DNA from: Roseburia sp. 831b
GTDB taxonomy: Bacteria; Bacillota; Clostridia; Lachnospirales; Lachnospiraceae
Length of the DNA: 64,000 nt
NCBI RefSeq assembly: GCF_001940165.2
Contig: NZ_CP135162.1
Coordinates: 1,951,501 to 2,015,500 of the forward strand
Reading direction: 5' to 3'
Shown here: positions 32,477-40,751 of the stretch, piece after piece
Layout of the letters: every line of letters starts with the position of its first letter
Numbering within the stretch: the first letter of the stretch is position 1
Notes under the pieces: model-generated
Told to the model about the DNA's origin: nothing
Database searches by the model: none
Seen by the model: the letters and a program-made list of their open reading frames with translations, nothing else
Program-made: the position numbers and the translations under genes

Positions 32477-34765
32477 AATATCAATAATACTGTCAATCTG
32501 ACGCAATTTGTCAATTACGCTGGTTAATTCTGCTTTTCCTTTTGTACTGAAAGATAAATCAATTGTTGCGATTCCCTGCTTGCTTGTCTTTGAATGAATC
32601 GCATTGATATCGATTTCCCGCTCTGTGAATACACGTGTGATATCCACAAGTAAGCCAGTTCTGTTATTTCCGAATATCTTAATCTCGGCACGGTATAATC
32701 CATTGCTGCCGGATTCTTCATCGTGCTGCCATTCCGCATCAATCAGGCGCTCCTTTTCCATATCGGATAGATTGATAATGTTGATACAATCAGTTCGATG
32801 AATGGAAACACCTCGGCCTCTTGTGACAAATCCGACAATCTCATCGCCAGGAACCGGGCTGCAGCATTTTGAAAAATGAACTGCAACGTCATAAAGACCT
32901 TTTACAATAATGCCGCTCTTTGACTTCTTAAGCGGTGTTTTATCCTTATTCTCGGAAATCGTCTCAAGGACTTCTTCATCTGTGATGTGTGCAATATGGT
33001 CTTTCTTGTATTCCTCATACATACGGTTGACAATCTGACCTTCTTTTAAGCCGCCATGTCCTACCGTTGCAAGGCAGGAATTCCAATCGTGGAAACCATA
33101 TTTTCGCAAAATTTTATTCTGGTACTCCGGTTTATTGATATCGGATAGATTGATTCCTTTTGCCTTACAGCAGGAGGCAATCAATTCTTTTCCTTTTACA
33201 ATATTTTCTTCCTTTAAACTGCTCCTAAACCACTGGTTAATCTTATTTTTTGCCTGTGTACTCTTAACCAGATTCAGCCAGTCACGGCTTGGTCCTTTCG
33301 AGTTCTGTGAGGTAATAATCTCAATCCGGTCACCATTTTGAATCACATAGTCAATTGGTACAAGCTTGCCATTTACCTTCGCACCAATCATCTTATTACC
33401 CACAGCAGAATGAATACTGTATGCAAAATCAATCGGGTTCGAGCCGTTTGGAAGGTTTTTGACATCTCCGGATGGTGTAAAGCAAAAGACGGTGTCAGAG
33501 AACAAATCCAAGTCGCTCTTTAGCAGACTCATAAACTCCTTGTTGTCGGACATGTCTCTCTGCCATTCCAGAATCTGCCGCAGCCAGCTTAACTTCTCTT
33601 CCTCGGAAACGGTCATTGGCACGACTGCCCCGCCGTTGTTGCTTGCCTCTTTGTATTTCCAGTGAGCTGCGATACCATACTCTGCGGTACGGTGCATCTC
33701 AAACGTACGAATCTGAATCTCAAACGGCTGACCGGTTGGTCCAATCAGGGTGGTATGCAAGGACTGATACATATTTGGCTTTGGCATCGCAATGTAATCC
33801 TTAAAACGACCCGGAATCGGCTTATACATCTCATGGATGACACCGAGTGCCGCATAACAGTCCTTCACGGAATCTACAATAATACGAATCGCAAACAAGT
33901 CATAAATCTGGTCTAATGTCTTATCCTGGTTCACCATTTTCTTGTAGATACTGAAAAAGTGTTTGGCACGTCCGTCAATCTGCGCCGGAATTCCTGCCGC
34001 TTTAATATGGGCACGTACTTCCTCCACAAGCTTTTGCACATACTCATCACGGACACTTTTTCTTTGTGCAACCTGTTTAACCAAATCATAGTATGCTTCC
34101 GGTTCCAGGTATTTTAAGGACAAGTCATCCAATTCAATCTTGATTTTTGAAATACCAAGACGCTGTGCAATCGGAGCGTAAATATCCATAGTCTCCCTTG
34201 CTTTTTCCTTCTGCTTCTCCGGTGTCATGTACTTTAATGTACGCATATTGTGGAGACGGTCGGCAAGTTTAATCAAAATGACACGGATATCCTTTGCCAT
34301 CGCAAGGAACATTTTTCGTAAATTTTCGGCCTGAACCTCAACCTTGTCTGCATCGTAGGACAACTGGCCTAACTTGGTAACACCATCTACAAGCAGCGCA
34401 ACCTCCGCTCCAAACTCCTCGGAAATCTCCTCATCCGTCATCACCGTATCTTCCACGACATCATGAAGAAGTCCTGCCACAATCGTCTCTTTATCAAGTT
34501 CTAACTCTGCTAAAATAATCGCAACACATAATGGATGAATGATATAAGGTTCTCCAGATTTACGCACCTGTCCCTTGTGTGCCTCATCCGCAATGTGATA
34601 TGCCTTCTCAATCAGCGAAATATCCGCAGACGGGTGGTATTTATGCACGCTGGCAATCAATTCTTCATATAGTTTTTCGGGGCTCTCAAACTCTTTCATT
34701 TGTTTGATGCTGTCCTCTTCTTCTCTTACCTTTTTTTCTAATTCTTCTGATGAAATATCTGCCAT
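32459..34765 (-). CDS. relA: bifunctional (p)ppGpp synthetase/hydrolase
   Basis: The 768-residue Rel protein makes and removes the stringent-response alarmone. Domains in order: HD hydrolase with intact HDVVEDT (about residue 104) and ADRLHNMRTL; synthetase with FAIRIIVDSVKDCYAALGVIHEMYKPIPGRFKDYI; TGS (CFTPSGDVKNLPNGSNPIDFAYSIH); a zinc-finger-like region with HFSKCCSPVPGD; and a C-terminal ACT domain. Both catalytic halves look active, as in single-Rel Firmicutes. The start is taken at 34765 with AGGTG upstream; an ATG nine bases earlier is possible. It heads the cluster leading to hisS-aspS. Confidence 0.96.
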   Translation of the reverse strand: MADISSEELEKKVREEEDSIKQMKEFESPEKLYEELIASVHKYHPSADISLIEKAYHIADEAHKGQVRKSGEPYIIHPLCVAIILAELELDKETIVAGLLHDVVEDTVMTDEEISEEFGAEVALLVDGVTKLGQLSYDADKVEVQAENLRKMFLAMAKDIRVILIKLADRLHNMRTLKYMTPEKQKEKARETMDIYAPIAQRLGISKIKIELDDLSLKYLEPEAYYDLVKQVAQRKSVRDEYVQKLVEEVRAHIKAAGIPAQIDGRAKHFFSIYKKMVNQDKTLDQIYDLFAIRIIVDSVKDCYAALGVIHEMYKPIPGRFKDYIAMPKPNMYQSLHTTLIGPTGQPFEIQIRTFEMHRTAEYGIAAHWKYKEASNNGGAVVPMTVSEEEKLSWLRQILEWQRDMSDNKEFMSLLKSDLDLFSDTVFCFTPSGDVKNLPNGSNPIDFAYSIHSAVGNKMIGAKVNGKLVPIDYVIQNGDRIEIITSQNSKGPSRDWLNLVKSTQAKNKINQWFRSSLKEENIVKGKELIASCCKAKGINLSDINKPEYQNKILRKYGFHDWNSCLATVGHGGLKEGQIVNRMYEEYKKDHIAHITDEEVLETISENKDKTPLKKSKSGIIVKGLYDVAVHFSKCCSPVPGDEIVGFVTRGRGVSIHRTDCINIINLSDMEKERLIDAEWQHDEESGSNGLYRAEIKIFGNNRTGLLVDITRVFTEREIDINAIHSKTSKQGIATIDLSFSTKGKAELTSVIDKLRQIDSIIDIERTTG

Positions 34766-34806
34766 GTACATCACCTACTTTATCCGTCATTTTTTGTATT
34801 TAACTA

Positions 34807-35841
34807 TTATATTTTATTTTTTTGTAAAATGCAACGTCTGTTTGTCATATCAAGGACATAACGACGCATTTTTTTGCCCTCCCGATGTACCTCCTCTAAA
34901 AATTGAAATCCCAGCTTTTGGGCGACATGGATTGACGCTATGTTTTCCGGTTCAATCAGACAATTCACGCGTTCAAACCCTAACTCTTCTTTTTCAATGA
35001 AAGACAGAATTCCTTCACAAACTTCTGTCGCATAACCCCTTCCCCAAAAAGGTGTCCCGATTGCGTATCCTAGTTCCACCTCTCCATCAAAGTCATCCCT
35101 TTGCTCAAAACCGGCACGTCCGACAAGTTTCCCGCTTTCTTTTTCAAAGACTAACCACATTCCAAACCCATAATACCGGTACATGCAATCGATATAGGCT
35201 TTTTGATATTTTTTCTCTTCTTCGTACGGATAAAGTCCTTCCATATAATCTGTCATTCCGTCATACTGATACAGTTCAAACAAATCATCCAAATCGTTCA
35301 TTTCAAACTCGCGTACCAGAAGTCTTGCGGTCGTAAAAATTGTCCATGGAATTCCATGCTGCCGTTCAAATCTTTTTTCAAAAAAATCTGGTTCAAGGTC
35401 GCTTAGGTTCTCGACAACCGTATCGGTTCCTGCTAAAAATTCATCCGTCCCCGGCGGCAGATAGCCGACCCGCGCCATTCCAAGCCCCCTTGCCTGCAGC
35501 AGGTGTTCTTCCTGATTTGACAGCAACAGGGCATCCGACGCATTTATCTTTTTTCCCTGTAAAAAAGTGGTCAGATCTCCGACGCCACTCCATTGTTCGA
35601 TGCGGTAAGTCGACGCTAACTTCGTATAGAAAAATCGGATGGGTGAGATGCCACTTTCCTCTGTTTCACATGACTGGATGGGTGAGGCGCCACTTTCTTC
35701 TGTTTCACTTGACTGGATGGGTAAAGCGCCACTTTCTTCTATTTCACTTGACTGGATGGGTCTTGTCCCGCCTTCTGTTTTTGCAATCTCATCAGGTGCT
35801 GTTTTTATATTGATTACAATTGTAGTTAATTTTTCTCTCAT
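34807..35841 (-). CDS. GNAT acetyltransferase with N-terminal repeats and HAD-like segment
   Basis: The protein has 344 residues from ATG at 35841. Residues about 25-65 are three 13-residue repeats PIQSSETEESGAS. Residues about 75-120 (DALLLSNQEEHLLQARGLGMARVGYLPPG) look like the C-terminal half of a HAD phosphatase without its catalytic Asp region. Residues about 160-340 are a GNAT domain: ARLLVREFEMNDLDDLFELY, AGFEQRDDFDGEVELGYAIGTPFWGRGYATEV (acetyl-CoA loop) and NIASIHVAQKLGF. This is RimJ/RimL-like N-acetylation of an unknown target. The start codon overlaps the stop of the Xre gene (TGATG). Confidence 0.75.
   Translation of the reverse strand: MREKLTTIVINIKTAPDEIAKTEGGTRPIQSSEIEESGALPIQSSETEESGASPIQSCETEESGISPIRFFYTKLASTYRIEQWSGVGDLTTFLQGKKINASDALLLSNQEEHLLQARGLGMARVGYLPPGTDEFLAGTDTVVENLSDLEPDFFEKRFERQHGIPWTIFTTARLLVREFEMNDLDDLFELYQYDGMTDYMEGLYPYEEEKKYQKAYIDCMYRYYGFGMWLVFEKESGKLVGRAGFEQRDDFDGEVELGYAIGTPFWGRGYATEVCEGILSFIEKEELGFERVNCLIEPENIASIHVAQKLGFQFLEEVHREGKKMRRYVLDMTNRRCILQKNKI
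35637..35762. repeat. 39-bp in-frame tandem repeat, three copies
   Basis: Three units of 39 bp beginning GGATGGGT, with a further partial GGATGGGT, encode the 13-residue PIQSSETEESGAS-like repeats in the GNAT protein. Copies differ at a few positions. Confidence 0.85.
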
Positions 35842-36038
35842 CACTCACCATCCCAAAACAGCTCGTCTAATGTCTTATCAAGTGCATGACATATCGCAAG
35901 GCAAAGTTTAATGGATGGGTTATAGTCCCCTTTTTCAATCGCATTGATTGTCTGCCTTGATACCCCCACCACGTCTGCCAAAAGCTGCTGGGACATATCT
36001 TTTGCGGCTCTGGCTGCTTTTAATTTCAAATTTTTCAT
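35841..36038 (-). CDS. small Xre-family helix-turn-helix regulator
   Basis: The 65-residue single-domain regulator KLKAARAAKDMSQQLLADVVGVSRQTINAIEKGDYNPSIKLCLAICHALDKTLDELFW is a compact YozG-like HTH_3 repressor with no sensing domain. It is the middle gene of an operon, 13 bases after a four-helix membrane protein and overlapping the GNAT gene. Similar two-gene pairs of a membrane protein and a small Xre regulator are common in Firmicutes. Confidence 0.92.
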   Translation of the reverse strand: MKNLKLKAARAAKDMSQQLLADVVGVSRQTINAIEKGDYNPSIKLCLAICHALDKTLDELFWDGE

Positions 36039-36051
36039 GGCTGTTTCCTAC

Positions 36052-36564
36052 CTATTCCATTTCACTCTTCTTATTTTTCCATGCAAGTACTACACATAAT
36101 CCAAGGAACATAATTCCAATGAAAAGGTTCAAGATACAGTTGTTGATTTTTCCATCCTGTATGGCTTCTCCTTCTATAATGTGCTGCATGCCAAGAACCG
36201 TATTCATAAGCCCTACCGCTCCGAATAAAATATAAAATTTCTTTGGCTGGTCATTCATAGACATATATGCATCTTTCATAATGCAATAAGCTGCAAACAC
36301 AAAAATTCCCAAACAGATTCCAAGAAGCATTCCGACTAATGTCTCACACCACACAATTCCTGTCATTGATTCCAAAGCTCCATACAATAAAAAGTAGATT
36401 ATCATTGTAAAAAATCCTGCTTTAAATCCTTTTCCCCGCTCAATCTCCTGTCTCTCATCATACTGACAATTTGACAATTCTCCGTCTGCTACTTTCTTCG
36501 CAATCAATGATAAAATAAAAACAATAACGGCAATTCCAATAAATGCAAAAATATAATTTCCCAT
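36052..36564 (-). CDS. four-to-five-helix membrane protein next to Xre regulator
   Basis: The 170-residue protein has helices at about residues 3-22, 48-68, 75-98, 107-130 and 140-160. Between helices 1 and 2 is an acidic/basic stretch NCQYDERQEIERGKGFK, as in the small DUF3169/DUF2178-like membrane proteins paired with Xre regulators. The function is unknown; such proteins may affect the adjacent regulator. The start at 36564 has AGGAGGAG seven bases upstream. It is first in the three-gene operon, downstream of repeat island C. Confidence 0.7.
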   Translation of the reverse strand: MGNYIFAFIGIAVIVFILSLIAKKVADGELSNCQYDERQEIERGKGFKAGFFTMIIYFLLYGALESMTGIVWCETLVGMLLGICLGIFVFAAYCIMKDAYMSMNDQPKKFYILFGAVGLMNTVLGMQHIIEGEAIQDGKINNCILNLFIGIMFLGLCVVLAWKNKKSEME

Positions 36565-36744
36565 GTTTCTCCTCCTGTATATCAGCAAACATCTTTATCG
36601 CCTGCTGCTTCACTTTTTGCTTCCATCGTGTAATAACTGCAACCCGACTTCCGTTATCTTGATTCTAAATGTCAGACGATATTTTGTCAAGTATATTTTA
36701 CATTTCATAATATACTTATATATCTTAATTTTGAAGTTAGTAAT

Positions 36745-37215
36745 GAAACAGTCATCCATGGAGCATCTAGGAGATCATTTGTATTCTGTGTGCACCGGGC
36801 TTGACCGCGACACGGTGGAATTAATGAGCATCTACGCAGGTCATTGGTATTCTGCGCGCGCCCTGTCCCTATCTATATTGGGCTATCAGACATGGCGCTT
36901 TTACTTTTTCACGTCCGTGCATGCCTTGACCGTGAAAGAAGCCAAAAGGCACGCGCAGTATCCTGATAATTTTGAGAATTAGCGGTGCCTTTTGTTAAAA
37001 ATAGGGCTTCCGGCATGCAAATTGAACCGATAAAAGGCGTGCCTCATGGTTCATTTTTGCAATTAGGCATGTTAATTTCTGAACATATTCCCCATGATGT
37101 ACATGCCTTTTTGCTTCAAATGCCTTGTAGGCACGCCCTCCGCGCAAAATTTTCCATGTAACGCACATGCCTAATGTCCATTTTTATCCATAAGGCATGT
37201 AATTTTCCAAATAAA
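36745..37215. repeat. palindromic repeat island C
   Basis: About 470 gene-free bases with the same motif set as islands A and B: GTGCATGCCTTG, AAGGCACGCGC, GCGGTGCCT, CGGCATGCAAATT, AGGCGTGCCTC, AATTAGGCATGTTAATTT, TACATGCCTTTTT, TAGGCACGCC, CACATGCCTAA and AAGGCATGTAATTTT. Orientations alternate. The left part (36745-36900) has two diverged copies of a GAGCATCTA-GAGATCATT/CAGGTCATTGGTATTCTG block. It lies upstream of the membrane protein/Xre/GNAT operon. Confidence 0.75.
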
Positions 37216-37356
37216 ATGAATCCACAGCATTGACGCAAAAAAGGTTGTATACATTCTCTGTGGCTAAGTTATTTAGCCCAAACTATGGACGTAAAATCGT
37301 CACTCTATATTATTTTGAGCTTTATAAATATGCACATTCGTGCGTGATATAATAAA

Positions 37357-37399
37357 GAACGACCCTGTACCAAGCTGTCGCTTCAATACATGGTCGTTC
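37357..37399 (-). terminator. terminator of the longer pyruvate kinase gene, beyond its 3' repeats
   Basis: GAACGACC pairs with GGTCGTTC, with additional GTA/TAC pairing inside. On the minus strand TTCTTTATTAT follows. It lies about 225 bases after the pyruvate kinase stop codon, past three 45-bp repeats. Confidence 0.6.
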
Positions 37400-37432
37400 T
37401 ATTTCATACACCTATACTACTTTTCCCATATT

Positions 37433-37585
37433 CTACTTCGCATATATATATTATTTTATATTCTGTTTGCATATCAATCCACTTCGTATACATACTACTT
37501 CATATTCTGCTTTGCATATCAATCTACTTCGCATATATTCTGCTTCATATTCTGCTTTGCATCCCAATCCACTTCATATATCTGT
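37433..37585. repeat. 45-bp tandem repeats in the pyruvate kinase 3' untranslated region
   Basis: On the minus strand the unit GAAGTGGATTGATATGCAAA followed by GCAGAATATGAAGYAGNATATATGC occurs three times at 44-45 bp spacing. It lies between the stop codon at 37623 and the hairpin at 37357-37399. Confidence 0.8.
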
Positions 37586-37622
37586 CCTAATTCACAGACA
37601 ACTACTACACAATAAACTCAAT

Positions 37623-39398
37623 CTATTTGTTATTGGTGCTGATATATCCTTTTTCGGCATCTACCGTTACATATGCGCCGGATTTTAAAATACCCAAAGC
37701 ATTTTCAGCTCTAATGATAACAGGGATGTCAAGGCTTAATCCGGCAATTGCAGCGTGGCAGGTTTCATTGTCTGCCTCCACAACAAGTGCGGATGCCTGG
37801 CGAATCTGCTCCATCATCTCATTGCAGGTATCGCTTGCGACAATAATGTCACCTGGTCTGAAGTTCTTGCGTAATTCTTCCACGGAAGTAGCTACGCAAA
37901 GATTTCCAGATGCAACCTTATCATTCATTCCGCATCCATTTACAAGAATATGACCTGCTACCTGAACCTTTACAATGTTGGTTGTTCCGGAAACCCCAAG
38001 CGGAACACCTGCTGTTAAGATAACAACATCGCCTTTTGAAATGACACCGGCTTCAACAGAAGCATCCACTGCATGGTCAAATAATACCGTTGTATCATCT
38101 TTTTCTTCCAGTAATAATGGAGTAACGCCCCAGCAAAGGTTTAACTGACGGTATACTTTCTTTGTCAGGCAACCACCGACAATCTCACAGGATGGTCTGT
38201 ATTTTGAAACCATCTGCGCAGTACGTCCTGATTTTGTAACGGTGATGATGGCAGTTGCATTCATATCAACGGACATCGTACAGGTTGCATGGGAAATTGC
38301 ATTTGTCGTGTCTGGATTCATCATCAATCGAAGCTGTCTTAAACGTGCAGCGTAATCGATTTCGCTCTCTGTTCGAACTGCAATACGTGCCATCGTTTTT
38401 ACTGCTTCCACAGGATATGCACCTGCTGCCGTCTCACCGGACAACATGATTGCACTTGTACCATCAAAAATTGCATTTGCAACGTCTGTTGCTTCCGCTC
38501 TTGTCGGTCTTGGATTCTTAATCATGGAATCTAACATCTGAGTTGCTGTGATAACCTGTTTTCCGGCATTGCATACCTTCTTGATAATCATTTTCTGAAT
38601 CAAAGGTACTTCTTCAATCGGAATCTCAACGCCCATATCACCACGGGCAACCATGATTCCGTCGGACACTCTGATAATCTCATCAATATTCTGCACACCC
38701 TGCATATTTTCAATTTTAGAAATAATCTTGATGTCACTTCCGCCATGCTCTCTTAAAATTTTACGAATCTGCATAACATCGTCTGCGCAACGTACAAAGG
38801 AAGCAGCGATAAAATCATAATCCTGCTCTACTGCAAACACGATATCACTGTAATCTTTTTCACTGATATAAGGCATTGTTAAGTTAACATCCGGTACATT
38901 GACACCTTTGCGGTTTGAGATTGTACCACCGTTTAAAACACGACACACAATATCATATTCCTGCTCTGCTTTACCTTCAAACGCATTTACAGCGGTAACT
39001 TCTAACTCAACAAGACCATCATCAATCAAGATACGATTGCCCGGTTTTACGTCATCTGCAAGACCTCTATAAGTAATCGTAACACGTGTCTCATCACCCT
39101 TGATATCTTCCGTTGTCAAAGTAAAGGTCTGGTCTTTCACTAGCTCTACTTTTCCATTTGCAAATTCCTTTAATCGAATCTCAGGTCCCTTTGTATCCAA
39201 TAACGCTGCCACCGGGCGATGTAATTCTTCCCGGAGTTTTCGCAATTTTTCAAGACGCACTAACTGTTCCTCATGGGTTCCATGGGAAAAGTTAAATCGG
39301 GCAATATCCATTCCCTCTTCGATTATAGTTCTTAAAACTCCATCTTTATCTGTTGATGGGCCTAATGTACAAATGATTTTTGTTTTTCTAGTAGTCAT
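37623..39398 (-). CDS. pyk: pyruvate kinase with C-terminal PEP-utilising domain
   Basis: The 591-residue enzyme converts phosphoenolpyruvate and ADP to pyruvate and ATP. The barrel has TKIICTLGPST, RFNFSHGTHEE, LLDTKGPEIRL, KIENMQG, MVARGDMGVEI and TATQMLDSMIKNPRPTRAEATDVANAIFDG. The regulatory C domain ends VPLGVSGTTNIVKVQVAG. An extra domain of about 110 residues carries ETCHAAIAGLSLDIPVI, the swivelling His domain of PEP-utilising enzymes, as in Geobacillus and some clostridial kinases. The start at 39398 has GAGGTGA seven bases upstream. A shorter paralogue lies at 43997; carbamate kinase is immediately upstream. Confidence 0.95.
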   Translation of the reverse strand: MTTRKTKIICTLGPSTDKDGVLRTIIEEGMDIARFNFSHGTHEEQLVRLEKLRKLREELHRPVAALLDTKGPEIRLKEFANGKVELVKDQTFTLTTEDIKGDETRVTITYRGLADDVKPGNRILIDDGLVELEVTAVNAFEGKAEQEYDIVCRVLNGGTISNRKGVNVPDVNLTMPYISEKDYSDIVFAVEQDYDFIAASFVRCADDVMQIRKILREHGGSDIKIISKIENMQGVQNIDEIIRVSDGIMVARGDMGVEIPIEEVPLIQKMIIKKVCNAGKQVITATQMLDSMIKNPRPTRAEATDVANAIFDGTSAIMLSGETAAGAYPVEAVKTMARIAVRTESEIDYAARLRQLRLMMNPDTTNAISHATCTMSVDMNATAIITVTKSGRTAQMVSKYRPSCEIVGGCLTKKVYRQLNLCWGVTPLLLEEKDDTTVLFDHAVDASVEAGVISKGDVVILTAGVPLGVSGTTNIVKVQVAGHILVNGCGMNDKVASGNLCVATSVEELRKNFRPGDIIVASDTCNEMMEQIRQASALVVEADNETCHAAIAGLSLDIPVIIRAENALGILKSGAYVTVDAEKGYISTNNK

Positions 39399-39455
39399 AC
39401 CATTCACCTCATTTATTCTTTCTTAACTTAGGATATCCTAAATTACTGACTAACC

Positions 39456-39579
39456 TGTTGTTCCAATACAAAAACTCTATTTCAAATTAAAATACTTGTT
39501 ATTGCTGTACCAAAACCTTATTTCTTAGTCAAGGTATCTGTTATTGCTGTATAAAACTCTATTTCTTAATCAAGGTACC
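39456..39579. repeat. 41-42-bp tandem repeat spanning the carbamate kinase stop codon
   Basis: On the minus strand the unit GGTACCTTGATTAAGAAATAG followed by AGTTTTATACAGCAATAACA starts with the last six codons and stop codon of arcC and is followed by two progressively more diverged copies. Copy 2 still keeps an aligned stop (AAGAAATAA). The array fills most of the arcC-pyk gap. Confidence 0.85.
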
Positions 39580-40491
39580 TGCTCCCGGATGAACGGATGC
39601 ATCATCCTTGTGCAGATTTGTAATTAAAACGGACTTGATTGCGGAATCCCCAATGAAATTAATTGCTGCCTCAATCTTTGGCTTCATTGTTCCTTCTTCA
39701 AACTGTCCCTGCTCTAAATATTCGCGAGCCTGAGCAACCGTTAATGTATTCAGTGGCTGCTCCTGATCGGTACCGTAATTCAGGCTGACATGATCTACAC
39801 TTGTTAAAATAACTAACATGTCCGCATCTAAAAGCTCTGCCAGCTTTCCTGCTGCAAGATCCTTCTCGATAACCGCACTTGCTCCTTTTAAATGGTTATC
39901 CTGTGCCAATACCGGGATTCCACCGCCTCCGCAGGCAATGACAACCTGATCTGCATCGCTTAACGCACGGATTGCGTCAATCTCTACGATATCCATTGGC
40001 TTTGGTGCTGCAACAATACGGCGGTAACCATTTTCTACCTTCACTACATGGTTGCCTTTCTTCTCCTCAGCCTCTGCTTCCTCTTCATTCATCACACGCC
40101 CAATAATCTTACTTGGCTGGTAAAATGCCTCATCATAAGGATCTACCACAACCTGTGTCAATACGGTTGATACTGTCTTATAAATTCCTTTTCCTAAAAG
40201 TTCTGAATGAATTGCATTCTGTAAATCATATCCGATATATCCCTGACTCATCGCAGAACAAACAGACATTGGTGTTGCCGTATATTCTGGATAAATTCTG
40301 CAAAATTCTGACATTGCGGTATGAATCATTCCAACCTGAGGACCATTACTGTGTGTGATTACAACCTGATAATCATCACGAATAAACTCTGCAACCGCTT
40401 TTGCTGTATGCTTTGTAGCCTCCTGCTGCTCTGGCAGTGTTGTTCCTAATGCTTCATGTCCAAGCGCAATTACGATTTTTTTCTTCTTCAT
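39559..40491 (-). CDS. arcC: carbamate kinase
   Basis: The 310-residue amino-acid kinase-fold enzyme has KIVIALGHEALGTTLPEQ at the start, ITHSNGPQVGMI, VVIACGGGGIPV, SAVIEKDLAAGKLAELLDADMLVILTSVDHV and GTMKPKIEAAINFI. It makes ATP from carbamoyl phosphate in arginine, agmatine or purine breakdown. None of arcA, arcB or an antiporter is nearby, so the source of carbamoyl phosphate is unclear. One departure: the usual family GGNA near the N terminus is GHEA here. It lies 160 bases upstream of pyk. Confidence 0.93.
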   Translation of the reverse strand: MKKKKIVIALGHEALGTTLPEQQEATKHTAKAVAEFIRDDYQVVITHSNGPQVGMIHTAMSEFCRIYPEYTATPMSVCSAMSQGYIGYDLQNAIHSELLGKGIYKTVSTVLTQVVVDPYDEAFYQPSKIIGRVMNEEEAEAEEKKGNHVVKVENGYRRIVAAPKPMDIVEIDAIRALSDADQVVIACGGGGIPVLAQDNHLKGASAVIEKDLAAGKLAELLDADMLVILTSVDHVSLNYGTDQEQPLNTLTVAQAREYLEQGQFEEGTMKPKIEAAINFIGDSAIKSVLITNLHKDDASVHPGAGTLIKK

Positions 40492-40675
40492 GTTCCATTC
40501 CTCCGTCTTTTGACAGAACAGAATATTGCAGTTTCATCTCTTAGCGTGTACGCATTTTCTCATTCTATTCTGTATTTCTGTCATTTTTATAAAAAGAAAA
40601 TTTCACTTTTTATATGCTTATTTAATACTGTAATCTTACCATATTTTACATCTGTCTGGCAATGAAATTTGTACC

Positions 40676-40716
40676 AAAAAACCTTCGGAAAAATCTTACT
40701 TTTTCCGAAGGTTTTC
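40676..40716 (-). terminator. terminator of the large surface protein gene
   Basis: AAAACCTTCGGAAAAA and TTTTTCCGAAGGTTTT form a perfect 16-bp stem. It lies 36 bases after the stop codon of the gene ending at 40752. Confidence 0.9.
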
Positions 40717-40751
40717 ACACATCTTTTTCTGTTTTTTGCTACCGTTCCCTA

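Noticed and set aside
36563..36982. 139-residue plus-strand open frame over island C
   Set aside because: No ribosome site, composition unlike a protein, and it covers repeat DNA.
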